From positions 1-12,996 of the forward strand of contig DATKNA010000312.1 in the NCBI GenBank assembly GCA_035541595.1: a stretch of DNA of 12,996 nucleotides, written 5' to 3'. The notes beneath the pieces were generated by a model that worked only from the letters and a program-made list of their open reading frames with translations, searched no databases and was not told the DNA's origin. Below are positions 6,921-12,996 of this stretch, piece by piece. Position 1 is the first letter of the stretch. The number at the start of each line of letters is the position of its first letter. Source of the DNA: DATKNA01 sp035541595. GTDB taxonomy: Bacteria; Actinomycetota; Actinomycetes; Actinomycetales; Kineosporiaceae. The translations under genes and the position numbers were made by a program.

Positions 6921-7424
6921 TCATACCGACCACGGGCAGGTCGTCGTGGTGGCGCCCGCGTCCGTGAACCGGTAGCCGTCCGAGCACCGGTAGGTGCGGC
7001 CGTCGGTGAACCGCCAGCGCCAAGCCTCGTAGGTTCCGGCCCAGCACTGGTCGGGGCGCTGCGCATACTGGGTCGCGCCGACGGCTCCGGCGCGGTGCCA
7101 TCCCGTACGGTTGAAGCGGGTGGTCGGCAGCGTCCAGCAGCAGGCAGGACAGATCTGCGACGGGCCGCAGCGCAGTCCTCTGTCCGCGCCTCGGTCCGCG
7201 TACCCGCCGGGTGCACAGGGGCCGGCGTGGATGTTGGTGAACTCCTGGAAATAGGCCGCCTTCGCCACCGCGGCGTTGAGGGTGTGCAGGGCGCCGAACG
7301 CGATCGCGGTCGCCGTCCCCGCGGCACCTCGCAGCAGGAGGCGGCGGCTGGGGGCCGGTGGCCGGGTACGGCGGACGAACGACGCTTCCGGAGCCGCCGG
7401 GATGTCGGTGAACGCCACGGTCAT
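6921..7424 (-). CDS. Tat-exported 8-cysteine small protein, possible substrate of the MauE/MauD pair
   Basis: This is a 167-aa protein. SRRLLLRG (26-33) followed by a hydrophobic stretch (34-56, ending AAVAKAA) is a twin-arginine signal, which implies export after folding or cofactor binding. The mature part (about 110 aa) has eight Cys (C70, C86, C92, C95, C96, C127, C147, C163), enough for four disulfides, and six Trp (W97, W109, W128, W135, W137, W165). Notable segments are CGPSQICPACCW (86-97) and WRWRFTDGRTYRC (135-147). It directly follows MauE- and MauD-like genes, which in methylamine dehydrogenase operons serve the Cys-rich, signal-bearing small subunit MauA. I cannot align it convincingly with MauA (shorter, fewer Cys), so the MauA analogy is by context only. 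The start is supported by GGGAGGGG about 7 nt upstream of ATG 7424. Its stop overlaps an out-of-frame ATG (ATGA) that leads nowhere. Confidence 0.75.
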   Translation of the reverse strand: MTVAFTDIPAAPEASFVRRTRPPAPSRRLLLRGAAGTATAIAFGALHTLNAAVAKAAYFQEFTNIHAGPCAPGGYADRGADRGLRCGPSQICPACCWTLPTTRFNRTGWHRAGAVGATQYAQRPDQCWAGTYEAWRWRFTDGRTYRCSDGYRFTDAGATTTTCPWSV

Positions 7425-7442
7425 CGTCGGTCCCCTCCCTGT

Positions 7443-7514
7443 CGGTTCCCTCGGCCCTGTCGGTTCCCTCGGCCCTGCCGGTTCCCTCGGCCCTGCCGGT
7501 TCCGTCGGCTCAGT
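7443..7514. repeat. 18-bp tandem repeat, three near-perfect copies plus a degenerate one
   Basis: The plus-strand unit is CGGTTCCCTCGGCCCTGT or the same ending in C, at 7443-7460, 7461-7478 and 7479-7496. A diverged copy at 7497-7514 runs into the stop codon of the MauD-like gene, and a weaker copy may precede it at 7425-7442. It fills the only sizeable gap in the operon, directly before the ribosome binding site of the Cys-rich gene. Read as mRNA each unit carries a purine-rich GAGGGAA. Confidence 0.85.
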
Positions 7515-8055
7515 CGGTCAGGGCGGGCAGGGCCGTCCGGGGGGCGGTCCAGGCCGCGAGATCCGTGGCGCCGGTCATGATGTCGGCCCGCAGCACGGTG
7601 CCCTCGGCGTCCAGGCGCATCAGGTAAGGGGTTCCGGGGACGTCGAGCACCTCGATCAGACCGCCCGCGGCAGGGACGCCGACGAACCCCGGCGGAAGCT
7701 CCAGCGGCGTCAGCGACGCAGCCGTGGTCGCGACGAGGACGTCGACGCCGGTCGGGGCTGCCGCCGCCAGATCGGTCAGGGCGGTCCGGCACGCGCCGCA
7801 CGACGGGGAGACGATCAGCAGGAGGAGGTCTCGCCGGCCGGGGACCACGTCCGGCAGGTAGTCCGGCAGGTGGCGCCTGAGCGCGAGCCGGAGCCCCGGG
7901 TGCGGACCGGCTGTGCTCGTCGAACCGGTCAGGCCGCCGGCGGCCGGGATCTGGCGCTCCAGGGCGTCGATGCGCCGCAGCAATCCGGCCGTGGCGAGGG
8001 CCAGCAACACGATGCAGGCCCAGGAGAGGATCAACGCGGCGCTGGTCGGGCTCAT
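7510..8055 (-). CDS. MauD-like membrane-anchored thioredoxin-fold protein
   Basis: This 181-aa protein has one N-terminal membrane helix (about residues 7-25), then LLRRIDALERQ, a segment typical of MauD. A thioredoxin-like domain follows outside the membrane: DLLLLIVSPSCGACRTAL (76-93) gives the strand and the C86-G-A-C89 redox motif, and VPGTPYLMRLDAEGTV (139-154) gives the cis-Pro (P143) and following strand. In methylamine and aromatic amine dehydrogenase operons MauD/AauD acts with MauE in forming or protecting the disulfides of the small subunit. Here it overlaps the mauE-like gene by 4 bp (ATGA), so the two are probably translationally coupled. The next gene encodes an exported 8-Cys protein, a natural substrate. 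Confidence 0.82.
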   Translation of the reverse strand: MSPTSAALILSWACIVLLALATAGLLRRIDALERQIPAAGGLTGSTSTAGPHPGLRLALRRHLPDYLPDVVPGRRDLLLLIVSPSCGACRTALTDLAAAAPTGVDVLVATTAASLTPLELPPGFVGVPAAGGLIEVLDVPGTPYLMRLDAEGTVLRADIMTGATDLAAWTAPRTALPALTD

Positions 8056-8651
8056 GGCGCGGCTCCCGTCGGGACGTCGGTGACCACGGTCGGGACGTCG
8101 GTGACCACGGTCGGGCGGGCGGCGGGATGGCGGCGTGCGGGCTGCACGATGGCGACGAGCAGGGCGAGCGTGGCGCCGGCGGTCGTGACGACGGCCAGGT
8201 CGCCGAGGGCCGCGGTGGGCGGCGGCGCGGCAACCGCCGCCCGCAGCGCGCCGGCGCCGGCGAGCAGGGCGAGAGCAGCGGCGCGGCCGATCGCGCCGGG
8301 CCCGACCGGGACAGCCGGCAGGCCACAGCCGCAGGGCAGACCCGCCCGGCCGGCCCGGGCGACGAGACCCAGGTAGCCCGCGGACGCCGCGAAGATCCCC
8401 GCCTGCGTGGCCAGCGCCGCAACGAGCAGGACCTGGTGCCCGCCGGTCAGCGCGACGAGGGCCGTGGACCCGGCGACGAGCTCGGCGACGGGGAGGGCAC
8501 GCGCCGCCGTTGCCGGCCACCGGAGGATCCGGTGGGCGGCCAGATCGGCACGAAGCCCGTCTCGCCGGGTCAGGTTGGCGACCGCGGACGCCAGCAGCAG
8601 CGACGACGTGGTCACCACGGCGGTCGCGGCCAGGATCTGCGTTCCGGTCAC
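8052..8651 (-). CDS. MauE-like (DoxX/VKOR-related) membrane redox protein
   Basis: This 199-aa protein has four or five membrane helices (about 5-25, 51-70, 73-98, 121-141, 150-170). A PCGCG motif (C107, C109) sits on a loop after the third, as in the MauE family (PF07291), which supports disulfide formation in exported proteins. Residues 27-60 (LTRRDGLRADLAAHRILRW, then LPVAELVAGSTAL) match the usual MauE layout. GTG 8651 overlaps the stop of the previous gene by 4 bp (GTGA) and gives a first helix right at the N-terminus. A longer frame upstream is Arg-rich and not membrane-like, so it is not used. The C-terminus carries an exact duplication (TVVTDVP twice) encoded by a 21-bp tandem repeat. 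Confidence 0.82.
   Translation of the reverse strand: MTGTQILAATAVVTTSSLLLASAVANLTRRDGLRADLAAHRILRWPATAARALPVAELVAGSTALVALTGGHQVLLVAALATQAGIFAASAGYLGLVARAGRAGLPCGCGLPAVPVGPGAIGRAAALALLAGAGALRAAVAAPPPTAALGDLAVVTTAGATLALLVAIVQPARRHPAARPTVVTDVPTVVTDVPTGAAP
8071..8112. repeat. Exact 21-bp tandem duplication inside the mauE-like gene
   Basis: Two identical 21-bp units (8071-8091 and 8092-8112; the unit begins GGGACGTCGG and ends CCACGGTC) encode TVVTDVP twice near the C-terminus of the MauE-like protein. The unit length keeps the frame. It lies in the hydrophilic tail beyond the last helix, where length changes should be tolerated. Confidence 0.9.
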
Positions 8652-9346
8652 GCCGACAGCGCCCGCACGATGAGCCGGCTGCCGAGATCCGCGACCTCGT
8701 CGAGGTCGTCCGCGGTGGGCGGCAGGACGTGCACGACGTGGTCCCACGCGTCGAGCGTCAGGTACTCGGCGCGATCGGGAGGGCTGATCCGGCTGAGCCG
8801 GCCGCCGGCCACCGCGAGCCCGACGGTCGCCGCGGTCTTGCGGTGGGCGGGCCGGACGTCGACGAGCACGCGCTGGCCCGAGCGGAGGACCATGACCAGG
8901 ACGACGTGCGGCGGCCGGGCGGCCGACATCCGGCCCGCCGTTGGGTTGATCTTGAGGCCGTTCCGCGTGCTGGTGACGTGCAGGTCGGACAGCCAGCTCG
9001 CGAGGGTCCGCAGGGCCACCGTCGGTGGGCTCGTCCCCAGGAGCCTGCGCGCTCCGGCCTCGATCGCGAAGCAGTGGCCGCTGCCGTGGCGGCCGCCGAC
9101 CCGGCCCAACCGGACGGTGCGGCCGGAGCGGAGGTGGATCTCGTCCTCCTCACGCGCGCCGACCGTGGCGAAGTACTCCGCGAGGAAGTCGCGATGGGAG
9201 TCGTTGAGCTCGAGGTCGACCCGCCCGAACGTGACGACGGCGAAGCTCGAGATCCCGCCGGGCCGGAGCACCGCCGCGGGCAGGGAGACCTCGACGTCCG
9301 GCACGCTGGCATCCAGAAACGTGCAGCGCACGGAACGTGACGCCAT
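8648..9346 (-). CDS. Uncharacterised cytoplasmic protein heading the mau-like operon
   Basis: This 232-aa protein has no signal peptide or membrane helix, so it is probably cytoplasmic. I do not recognise the family. Visible features: beta-rich N-terminal half with VEVSLPAAVLRPGGISSFAV (18-37), a charged EEDEIHLRSGRTVRLGRVGG stretch (66-85), and HGSGHCFAIEAG (87-98). The centre holds ALRTLASWLSDLHVTSTRNG (111-130); the second half has HVVLVMVLRSGQRVLVDVRP (147-166) and an acidic TADDLDEVADLGSRL segment (211-225). Two Cys (C8, C92) are not in a redox pair. ATG 9346 has a GGGGGGAGG ribosome binding site 5 nt upstream and lies about 30 nt after the predicted transcription start. Its stop overlaps the mauE-like start (GTGA). 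First position in the operon suggests a regulatory, assembly or enzymatic role with the redox genes, but no function can be inferred. Confidence 0.75.
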   Translation of the reverse strand: MASRSVRCTFLDASVPDVEVSLPAAVLRPGGISSFAVVTFGRVDLELNDSHRDFLAEYFATVGAREEDEIHLRSGRTVRLGRVGGRHGSGHCFAIEAGARRLLGTSPPTVALRTLASWLSDLHVTSTRNGLKINPTAGRMSAARPPHVVLVMVLRSGQRVLVDVRPAHRKTAATVGLAVAGGRLSRISPPDRAEYLTLDAWDHVVHVLPPTADDLDEVADLGSRLIVRALSA

Positions 9347-9383
9347 CGATGCCTCCCCCCGGGTCCGCGTGCCGTGATCGCCG

Positions 9384-9412
9384 AACGTACGGGCGGGGCG
9401 GGCGCCGCTCAA
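9384..9412 (-). promoter_or_regulatory. Promoter of the mau-like operon
   Basis: On the minus strand TTGAGC (9407-9412) and TACGTT (9384-9389) are separated by exactly 17 nt. Both match the primary-sigma consensus well for a GC-rich genome. The start of transcription would be near 9377, giving a leader of about 30 nt with a strong ribosome binding site before ATG 9346. Confidence 0.6.
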
Positions 9413-9529
9413 GGCCCGTCGCTCCGCGTCACCCGGGTGCCGTAGCCGGGCCCCGACGATCGGCCAGGGCGGTTGCCGGCGATCCGCAGCGACACGCCCA
9501 CGCGCGACGATGGAGTCGGCAGATGCCGC

Positions 9530-9573
9530 CGGCCCCGGCCGGGGCGACCCGAGGGCCGCCCCGACCGGGGCCG
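9530..9573 (-). terminator. Long 17-bp hairpin terminator
   Basis: Arms 9530-9546 and 9557-9573 are complementary over 17 positions with one exception, enclosing a 10-nt loop. The exception (9539/9564) is a G-U pair in minus-strand RNA but a C-A mismatch in plus-strand RNA, so the structure is better formed on the strand that is transcribed. No U-run follows, as is common for actinobacterial terminators. It lies about 60 nt after the stop of the large surface-protein gene and upstream of the mau-like promoter. Confidence 0.65.
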
Positions 9574-9592
9574 TTGTCACAGAGGTCGTGCT

Positions 9593-9612
9593 CGGTCCGG
9601 CATCCCGGACCG
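9593..9612 (-). terminator. First hairpin after the surface-protein gene
   Basis: A perfect 8-bp stem (CGGTCCGG with CCGGACCG) with a 4-nt loop begins 23 nt downstream of the stop at 9636. With the larger hairpin at 9530-9573 it forms a tandem pair. No U-run is present. Confidence 0.55.
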
Positions 9613-9635
9613 GGGTGGAACCTGGTGGAGCCGGG

Positions 9636-12497
9636 TCAGAGCCTGACCGTCCGGCCGACCACCGCGGAGGCGGAGCACCCGGACGACGTGTACGTCGCCT
9701 TGAAGGTCTTGCTCCCCCTGCCCGGATGGAACACCCAGGTCTTCGACCCGCTGACCGTGCCGGCCGAACCCAGCCGGATCAACCTCCGACCGACCTGCTG
9801 CCACAGGACGACGGTGCCGTGCCTGGACGGGCCGCCGCTGACCCCGACGTACAGGGCGCCGCGCCGACCGAGCTTGGTGCTGATCCTCGCCGTCGAGACG
9901 ACCCTGACCGTGACCGCCGGGCTGGTCGCCGTGGAGGTCTTGGCCAGGAAGGTCGTCGTCGCGCTGACGGTCTCGGTGGCCGACCACGTGCCGTCGTTCC
10001 CCGCCGTCACCGAGTCGATCAGACTCAGTGGCTGGCCCGCCCGCTTGACGTAGATGTCCACGGACGCACCGGCCCGGGCCGTGCCGGTCAGCTTCGCGCC
10101 ACCCGCACCCAGCCGACTGGCAGGTGCCGAGAAGGCGACGGCGTCCGGCGCGATCGTGATCGTGCCCGACGCGCTGCCGACCGCGGCCGGGAGCGTCAGG
10201 CCACCGACGGCGAGCCAGTTGGCGTGGAGCACGACGGGCGTGATCGTCGCCGTCACCTTGGCCTTGCCCGACACCGAGCCCGCCACGTAGGTGGCGCTGA
10301 AGTCGCCGGTGGCGTTGCTCGCGCCGGAGGCGCTCAGCGAACCGAGGGTCACGTCGTCGATCGACAGGGTCGGTGTGACGCCCGCGACGGGGTTCCCGAA
10401 GACGTCCGTGACCTTGCCGCTGACGATCACGGTCGTGTTCGGCAGGGCGGCGACGTTGTTGACGGTGACGTTGTACTTCTCGCCGGCCACCTGCGCCGCG
10501 ATGACCTCGTTGACGGTGACGGTCTTGCCTTCGCTCGTCCCGGTGATCGTCGCAGCGCCGGGCTTGGTGAAGACGGCATAGCCGGTGAAGACGCCCGCGC
10601 CGTTCGAGGTCACCTGGATGCTGTTGACCAGGCCCGTGCCCTGGTTGTCCGAGGCGAAGTAGACGCCCGGGCTACCGGTGAGCGTGATCGTCTTGTAGGC
10701 GAGGCCCGCCGTCGACGCGTCCGTGACCGCACCTGTGATCGTCTGGACGGCCGCTGACGGGGCCGCCCCGGCCGTGGCCAGCGCGATGGGCGCCGCGTTC
10801 GAACTGGTGGGCGCCGAGATGGCGACCGTCGCGACGGCCGTCGGGCTCGCCCAGCTGATGACGCCGTCCTTACCGGCCTCGCCGGCCCCAAAGGCACCGT
10901 TGGCGTTGTTGTCGTAGGCGTACGTGAAGTGCGTCTGCGTCCCCGCCGTCGCCGGGGCCGCGGGGGTGTACGCGTAGGTGAAGCTCCCGTCCCCTGCGAG
11001 CGGCATCTGCGTCGTCGCGGTCGACGTCGCGGTGTTGGCTCCGCTCAGGGTCGCGGCATCGCTGCCCAGGAACAGCGAGACCTGCCGCGGGTCGGGGCCG
11101 GCCGGCTGGTAGGACACCCCGTACTGGTCGAGCAGCTGACCCTTGAGCTGGGCCGTGCCACCCGCGACCGGGGCCAGGTCGGCCGCCGTGCTGGTCACCT
11201 TGAAGGATCCCGGCGCCGCCGACTGGTACGTCGCGGTGATCTGCGTGCCCGCGTGGCCGTTGGAGGCCGCGTCCACGGTGTAGGCGTTGGTGTTCGCCGT
11301 CTTCGCGCTGCTGACGACGAGCGTCGCGACACCGCTGGCGTTGGTGACGGCCGAGACCTCACCCGTGGCCGGGACGGCGGCGCCGTTGGCCGTCAGGTCG
11401 CCGAGCGTGATGCCGCTGGTGCCGGCGAGCGTGAACCACACCGTGGCTCCAGCGACCTTCGCTGCGCCCGCGCCGGTCGCCGTGGCCGTGTAGGTGACCG
11501 AGCTCGTGCCGGGCCGTACCTTCACGTTCGCGGCCGCGCCGGTGACATTGGTGTCCTGGCCGGTGCCCGTCGCCAGGGCGAGGGCGGTCGTCCCGTTGTC
11601 GTTGACCGTGGTCGAGGCCGTCGTGTAGCTGATCGGCGCCGCCAGGTTCAGCTTCGGCGTCGAGATCACGGTTCCGGCGCCGGTCGGAGCCGAACCCGGC
11701 GTCCAGACGAAGTTCGTGCCGTCGAAGGTCGGCGCGGCGTTGACGTTGGCCAGACCGGCCCCGTTCTCGTTGATGTTGAGCGCCGCGGCGATGTTCGCGC
11801 CGAGGACGCCGACGCTGCTGCCGTTCACGCCCCGGGTGTCGAGGGTCGTGAGGCCCGCCGGCGGGATCGTCGCGCGGATCTTCCGACCGATGTCGACCGA
11901 GCTCGCCACGGAGAGCGCGGGGGCGAAGTCGTCGGTGGTCGTCGCGGTGGCGGCGTTGACGTCGAGGACCTTCAACGTGAACACCGGCGTCGAGTCGTCC
12001 TGACCGGACTGGTAGGCGCCGTCGTTGTTGTGGTCCTGGTACAGGCGCACCGTGTACGTGCCCGGTGCCGCGGACTGGAGGTAGACGTTGTCGCCGACCG
12101 CCCATGGGCCGGGAACCGCGGCGTCGGCGCCGCCGACGTTGACCGTGGCCCAGTTGGCGACCCCGTTGACCGGGGTCCCGTTCCCGGCGCGGCGCTCCAT
12201 GAGAACCGAGCCGCCGGCGGGGCCGGAGACGACCGAGAGCTTGAGGGCGTCGGTGGCGCTGACGGTGGTGATGCCGGTGACCTTCAGTCCGTACCCGAGA
12301 CCGGCGGCGAGGGTGCCGTCCGCGGTCGCGGGTGTCGGGTTCAGGCCGAGGATGGTGGCGGAGGTCCCCACCGGGCCGAACGCCAGGGTCTCGCCGGCGG
12401 CGAGGGCGTTGATAGCGGTGATACCTCCCGCCGTCACCAGAGCGGCGGACGCTGACGCGACGGCTATCCGCCGCGTGCGCCTGTCCTTGAAGTTCAT
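9636..12497 (-). CDS. Large secreted Ig-like repeat protein (possible S-layer or wall-surface protein)
   Basis: This 953-aa protein has a Sec signal (basic FKDRRTRR, then hydrophobic 11-34 ending ALAAG). The mature protein is almost Cys-free, rich in Ala, Thr, Ser, Val and Gly, and built of beta-sandwich units. An N-terminal unit ends in GTYTVRLYQDHNNDGAYQSG (146-165), then TPVFTLKVLDV. An invasin/Big_1-like unit (about 322-426) contains ATVWFTLAG, NASGVATLVVSS and AYTVDAASNGHAGTQITATY. Others follow at about 430-560 (with YAYDNNANGAFGAGEAGKDG), 580-665, 672-755 (VIVSGKVTDVFGNPVAG) and 780-870, plus a C-terminal unit with the only Cys (C941). D/N-rich segments at 154-169 and 528-545 look like Ca2+-binding loops. 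ATG 12497 is preferred to ATG 12506, since AAAGGG lies 9 nt before the former and abuts the latter. The frame stays open far upstream to about 12953, but as Arg/Pro-rich non-coding-like sequence. Confidence 0.85.
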   Translation of the reverse strand: MNFKDRRTRRIAVASASAALVTAGGITAINALAAGETLAFGPVGTSATILGLNPTPATADGTLAAGLGYGLKVTGITTVSATDALKLSVVSGPAGGSVLMERRAGNGTPVNGVANWATVNVGGADAAVPGPWAVGDNVYLQSAAPGTYTVRLYQDHNNDGAYQSGQDDSTPVFTLKVLDVNAATATTTDDFAPALSVASSVDIGRKIRATIPPAGLTTLDTRGVNGSSVGVLGANIAAALNINENGAGLANVNAAPTFDGTNFVWTPGSAPTGAGTVISTPKLNLAAPISYTTASTTVNDNGTTALALATGTGQDTNVTGAAANVKVRPGTSSVTYTATATGAGAAKVAGATVWFTLAGTSGITLGDLTANGAAVPATGEVSAVTNASGVATLVVSSAKTANTNAYTVDAASNGHAGTQITATYQSAAPGSFKVTSTAADLAPVAGGTAQLKGQLLDQYGVSYQPAGPDPRQVSLFLGSDAATLSGANTATSTATTQMPLAGDGSFTYAYTPAAPATAGTQTHFTYAYDNNANGAFGAGEAGKDGVISWASPTAVATVAISAPTSSNAAPIALATAGAAPSAAVQTITGAVTDASTAGLAYKTITLTGSPGVYFASDNQGTGLVNSIQVTSNGAGVFTGYAVFTKPGAATITGTSEGKTVTVNEVIAAQVAGEKYNVTVNNVAALPNTTVIVSGKVTDVFGNPVAGVTPTLSIDDVTLGSLSASGASNATGDFSATYVAGSVSGKAKVTATITPVVLHANWLAVGGLTLPAAVGSASGTITIAPDAVAFSAPASRLGAGGAKLTGTARAGASVDIYVKRAGQPLSLIDSVTAGNDGTWSATETVSATTTFLAKTSTATSPAVTVRVVSTARISTKLGRRGALYVGVSGGPSRHGTVVLWQQVGRRLIRLGSAGTVSGSKTWVFHPGRGSKTFKATYTSSGCSASAVVGRTVRL

Positions 12498-12533
12498 GTG
12501 GAACATCCCTTTCTTCGATGACCCGGTTCTCCG

Positions 12534-12560
12534 GTGACCTCCCCGTCCGGAGGTGGTCAC
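12534..12560 (-). promoter_or_regulatory. Hairpin close to the translation start of the surface-protein gene
   Basis: GTGACCTC (12534-12541) pairs with GAGG and TCAC of 12550-12560 across a 3-nt bulge, with an 8-nt loop. It lies about 20 nt upstream of the ribosome binding site. It may be a stability or translation element of the long leader. Confidence 0.35.
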
Positions 12561-12712
12561 GTTGGCCGGTCTGCGTTTCGGAGGGCAGCTGTCGCGCCGC
12601 TCGTGCTGTAGTGCATCTGGCGGTCGCAATGACCACCGCTGACGCGTCGTCACCCTCCTTTTCGCATCTGGCCCGGGGGATGTCCCCGAGCGCGCCGACG
12701 TCCATGGCGGGG

Positions 12713-12793
12713 GTTCCCGAGACGGGCCGGGAGGCGGGTGGCACCGAGGTATGGACCCTCGGACACCGGTCGTGTCCTGCGCGTCTCGGGAAC
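12713..12793 (-). promoter_or_regulatory. Structured 81-nt leader RNA element closed by a 12-bp perfect stem
   Basis: GTTCCCGAGACG (12713-12724) and CGTCTCGGGAAC (12782-12793) are perfect inverted repeats 57 nt apart. Inside are two further hairpins: GGACAC/GTGTCC (12761-12766 with 12772-12777, 5-nt loop) and CCGAGG/CCTCGG (12744-12749 with 12757-12762, 7-nt loop). The last two share two bases, so they may be alternative or the second may shrink to 4 bp. A further hairpin, CGGGG/CCCCG, lies at 12674-12688 downstream in the transcript. Branching helices enclosed by a closing stem, in a leader of about 380 nt, suggest a cis-regulatory RNA. It does not match any riboswitch consensus I know. Confidence 0.5.
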
Positions 12794-12885
12794 TCTGGCT
12801 GTCGCGCCCCCCGGCGCTCGGTGTGTCTCGTCCGTCCCAGACGTCTCCGGGGCAGCACCAGCACCTAGCTGCTACACGTTGCGTG

Positions 12886-12913
12886 AGACTATCAGCACGC
12901 TCCGTGTTGTCTA
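12886..12913 (-). promoter_or_regulatory. Promoter of the large surface-protein gene
   Basis: On the minus strand TAGACA (12908-12913) and TAGTCT (12886-12891) are 16 nt apart. The -10 fits TANNNT and the -35 matches TTGACA at five of six bases. Transcription would start near 12879, about 380 nt before ATG 12497. The 83 nt upstream to the window end hold no gene I can support. Confidence 0.6.
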
Positions 12914-12996
12914 GATGCTCGACTTCGGGTGTTGTCCGCGTGTCGCGCGGCATCGACCACTCGTCGAGTCGTCCACAGGGCGCTCGCGGCGCCCCG

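Noticed and set aside
6747..6924. ATG 6924 overlapping the stop of the 8-Cys gene as the start of the membrane protein
   Set aside because: The frame it opens reads as Arg/Gly-rich sequence without membrane helices. The membrane-like sequence is in the frame of GTG 6899.
6921..7424. Calling the 8-Cys protein MauA with a TTQ cofactor
   Set aside because: Fewer Cys, shorter mature chain and no alignable TTQ Trp pair, and no mauG-type dihaem gene in the window.
8052..8747. Longer MauE-like frame starting at 8747
   Set aside because: The extra 32 residues are Arg/Pro-rich and overlap the previous gene by about 100 bp. GTG 8651 gives the usual N-terminal helix and a 4-bp overlap.
9636..12455. 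Long antisense open frames across the surface-protein gene
   Set aside because: They are compositional shadows of the Ala/Thr/Gly-rich gene, with no start signals or recognisable domains.
12534..12793. Known riboswitch (c-di-AMP ydaO type or c-di-GMP GEMM) in the surface-protein leader
   Set aside because: The conserved unpaired motifs I know for these classes are absent. Only helices are evident, so it is left as an unclassified structured leader.
12498..12953. N-terminal extension of the large surface protein by about 152 codons
   Set aside because: The extension is Arg/Pro-rich, hides the signal peptide, and covers the promoter and the structured leader. ATG 12497 gives a classic Sec signal.

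Overview
The DNA is very GC-rich and its coding frames have the Ala/Arg/Gly/Pro bias and GTG/TTG starts of a high-GC actinobacterium. TANNNT -10 boxes, Tat and Sec signals and long Ig-like surface proteins agree with this. I cannot name a genus. No rRNA, tRNA, CRISPR array or insertion sequence is visible.

Layout. Plus strand, 2-4600: the 3' part of a surface protein with two Cys-paired Ig-like repeats and a sortase-fold C-terminus that has lost its catalytic His and Cys; a family III (CaiB/BaiF) CoA-transferase, possibly read from a leaderless mRNA; and a membrane-anchored esterase-type alpha/beta hydrolase. Everything from 4652 to the end reads on the minus strand. From upstream to downstream this is: a 953-aa secreted Ig-like or S-layer-like protein (9636-12497) behind a leader of about 380 nt with strong secondary structure; two hairpin terminators (9530-9612); a promoter (9384-9412) and a six-gene operon-like run (9346 down to 5036); and a 70-aa membrane-anchored protein (4652-4864) with its own structured leader.

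The six-gene run is the most interesting part. In transcription order it holds an unrecognised 232-aa cytoplasmic protein, a MauE-like membrane protein, a MauD-like thioredoxin-fold protein, a Tat-exported 8-Cys protein, a polytopic membrane protein interrupted by an in-frame TGA, and an exported beta-propeller of ScyD/ScyE type. The first three genes overlap by 4 bp. The part-list resembles the proteobacterial methylamine dehydrogenase operon (mauF-B-E-D-A): propeller heavy chain, MauE/MauD disulfide factors, exported Cys-rich small subunit and a membrane protein. The small subunit is not a recognisable MauA, and no dihaem MauG is present. My inference is that MauE/MauD form or shuffle disulfides in the 8-Cys protein outside the membrane, and that this protein may pair with the propeller. 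The interrupting TGA sits at the 5' foot of a 36-nt hairpin, so nonsense mutation, recoding and sequence error all need to be considered.
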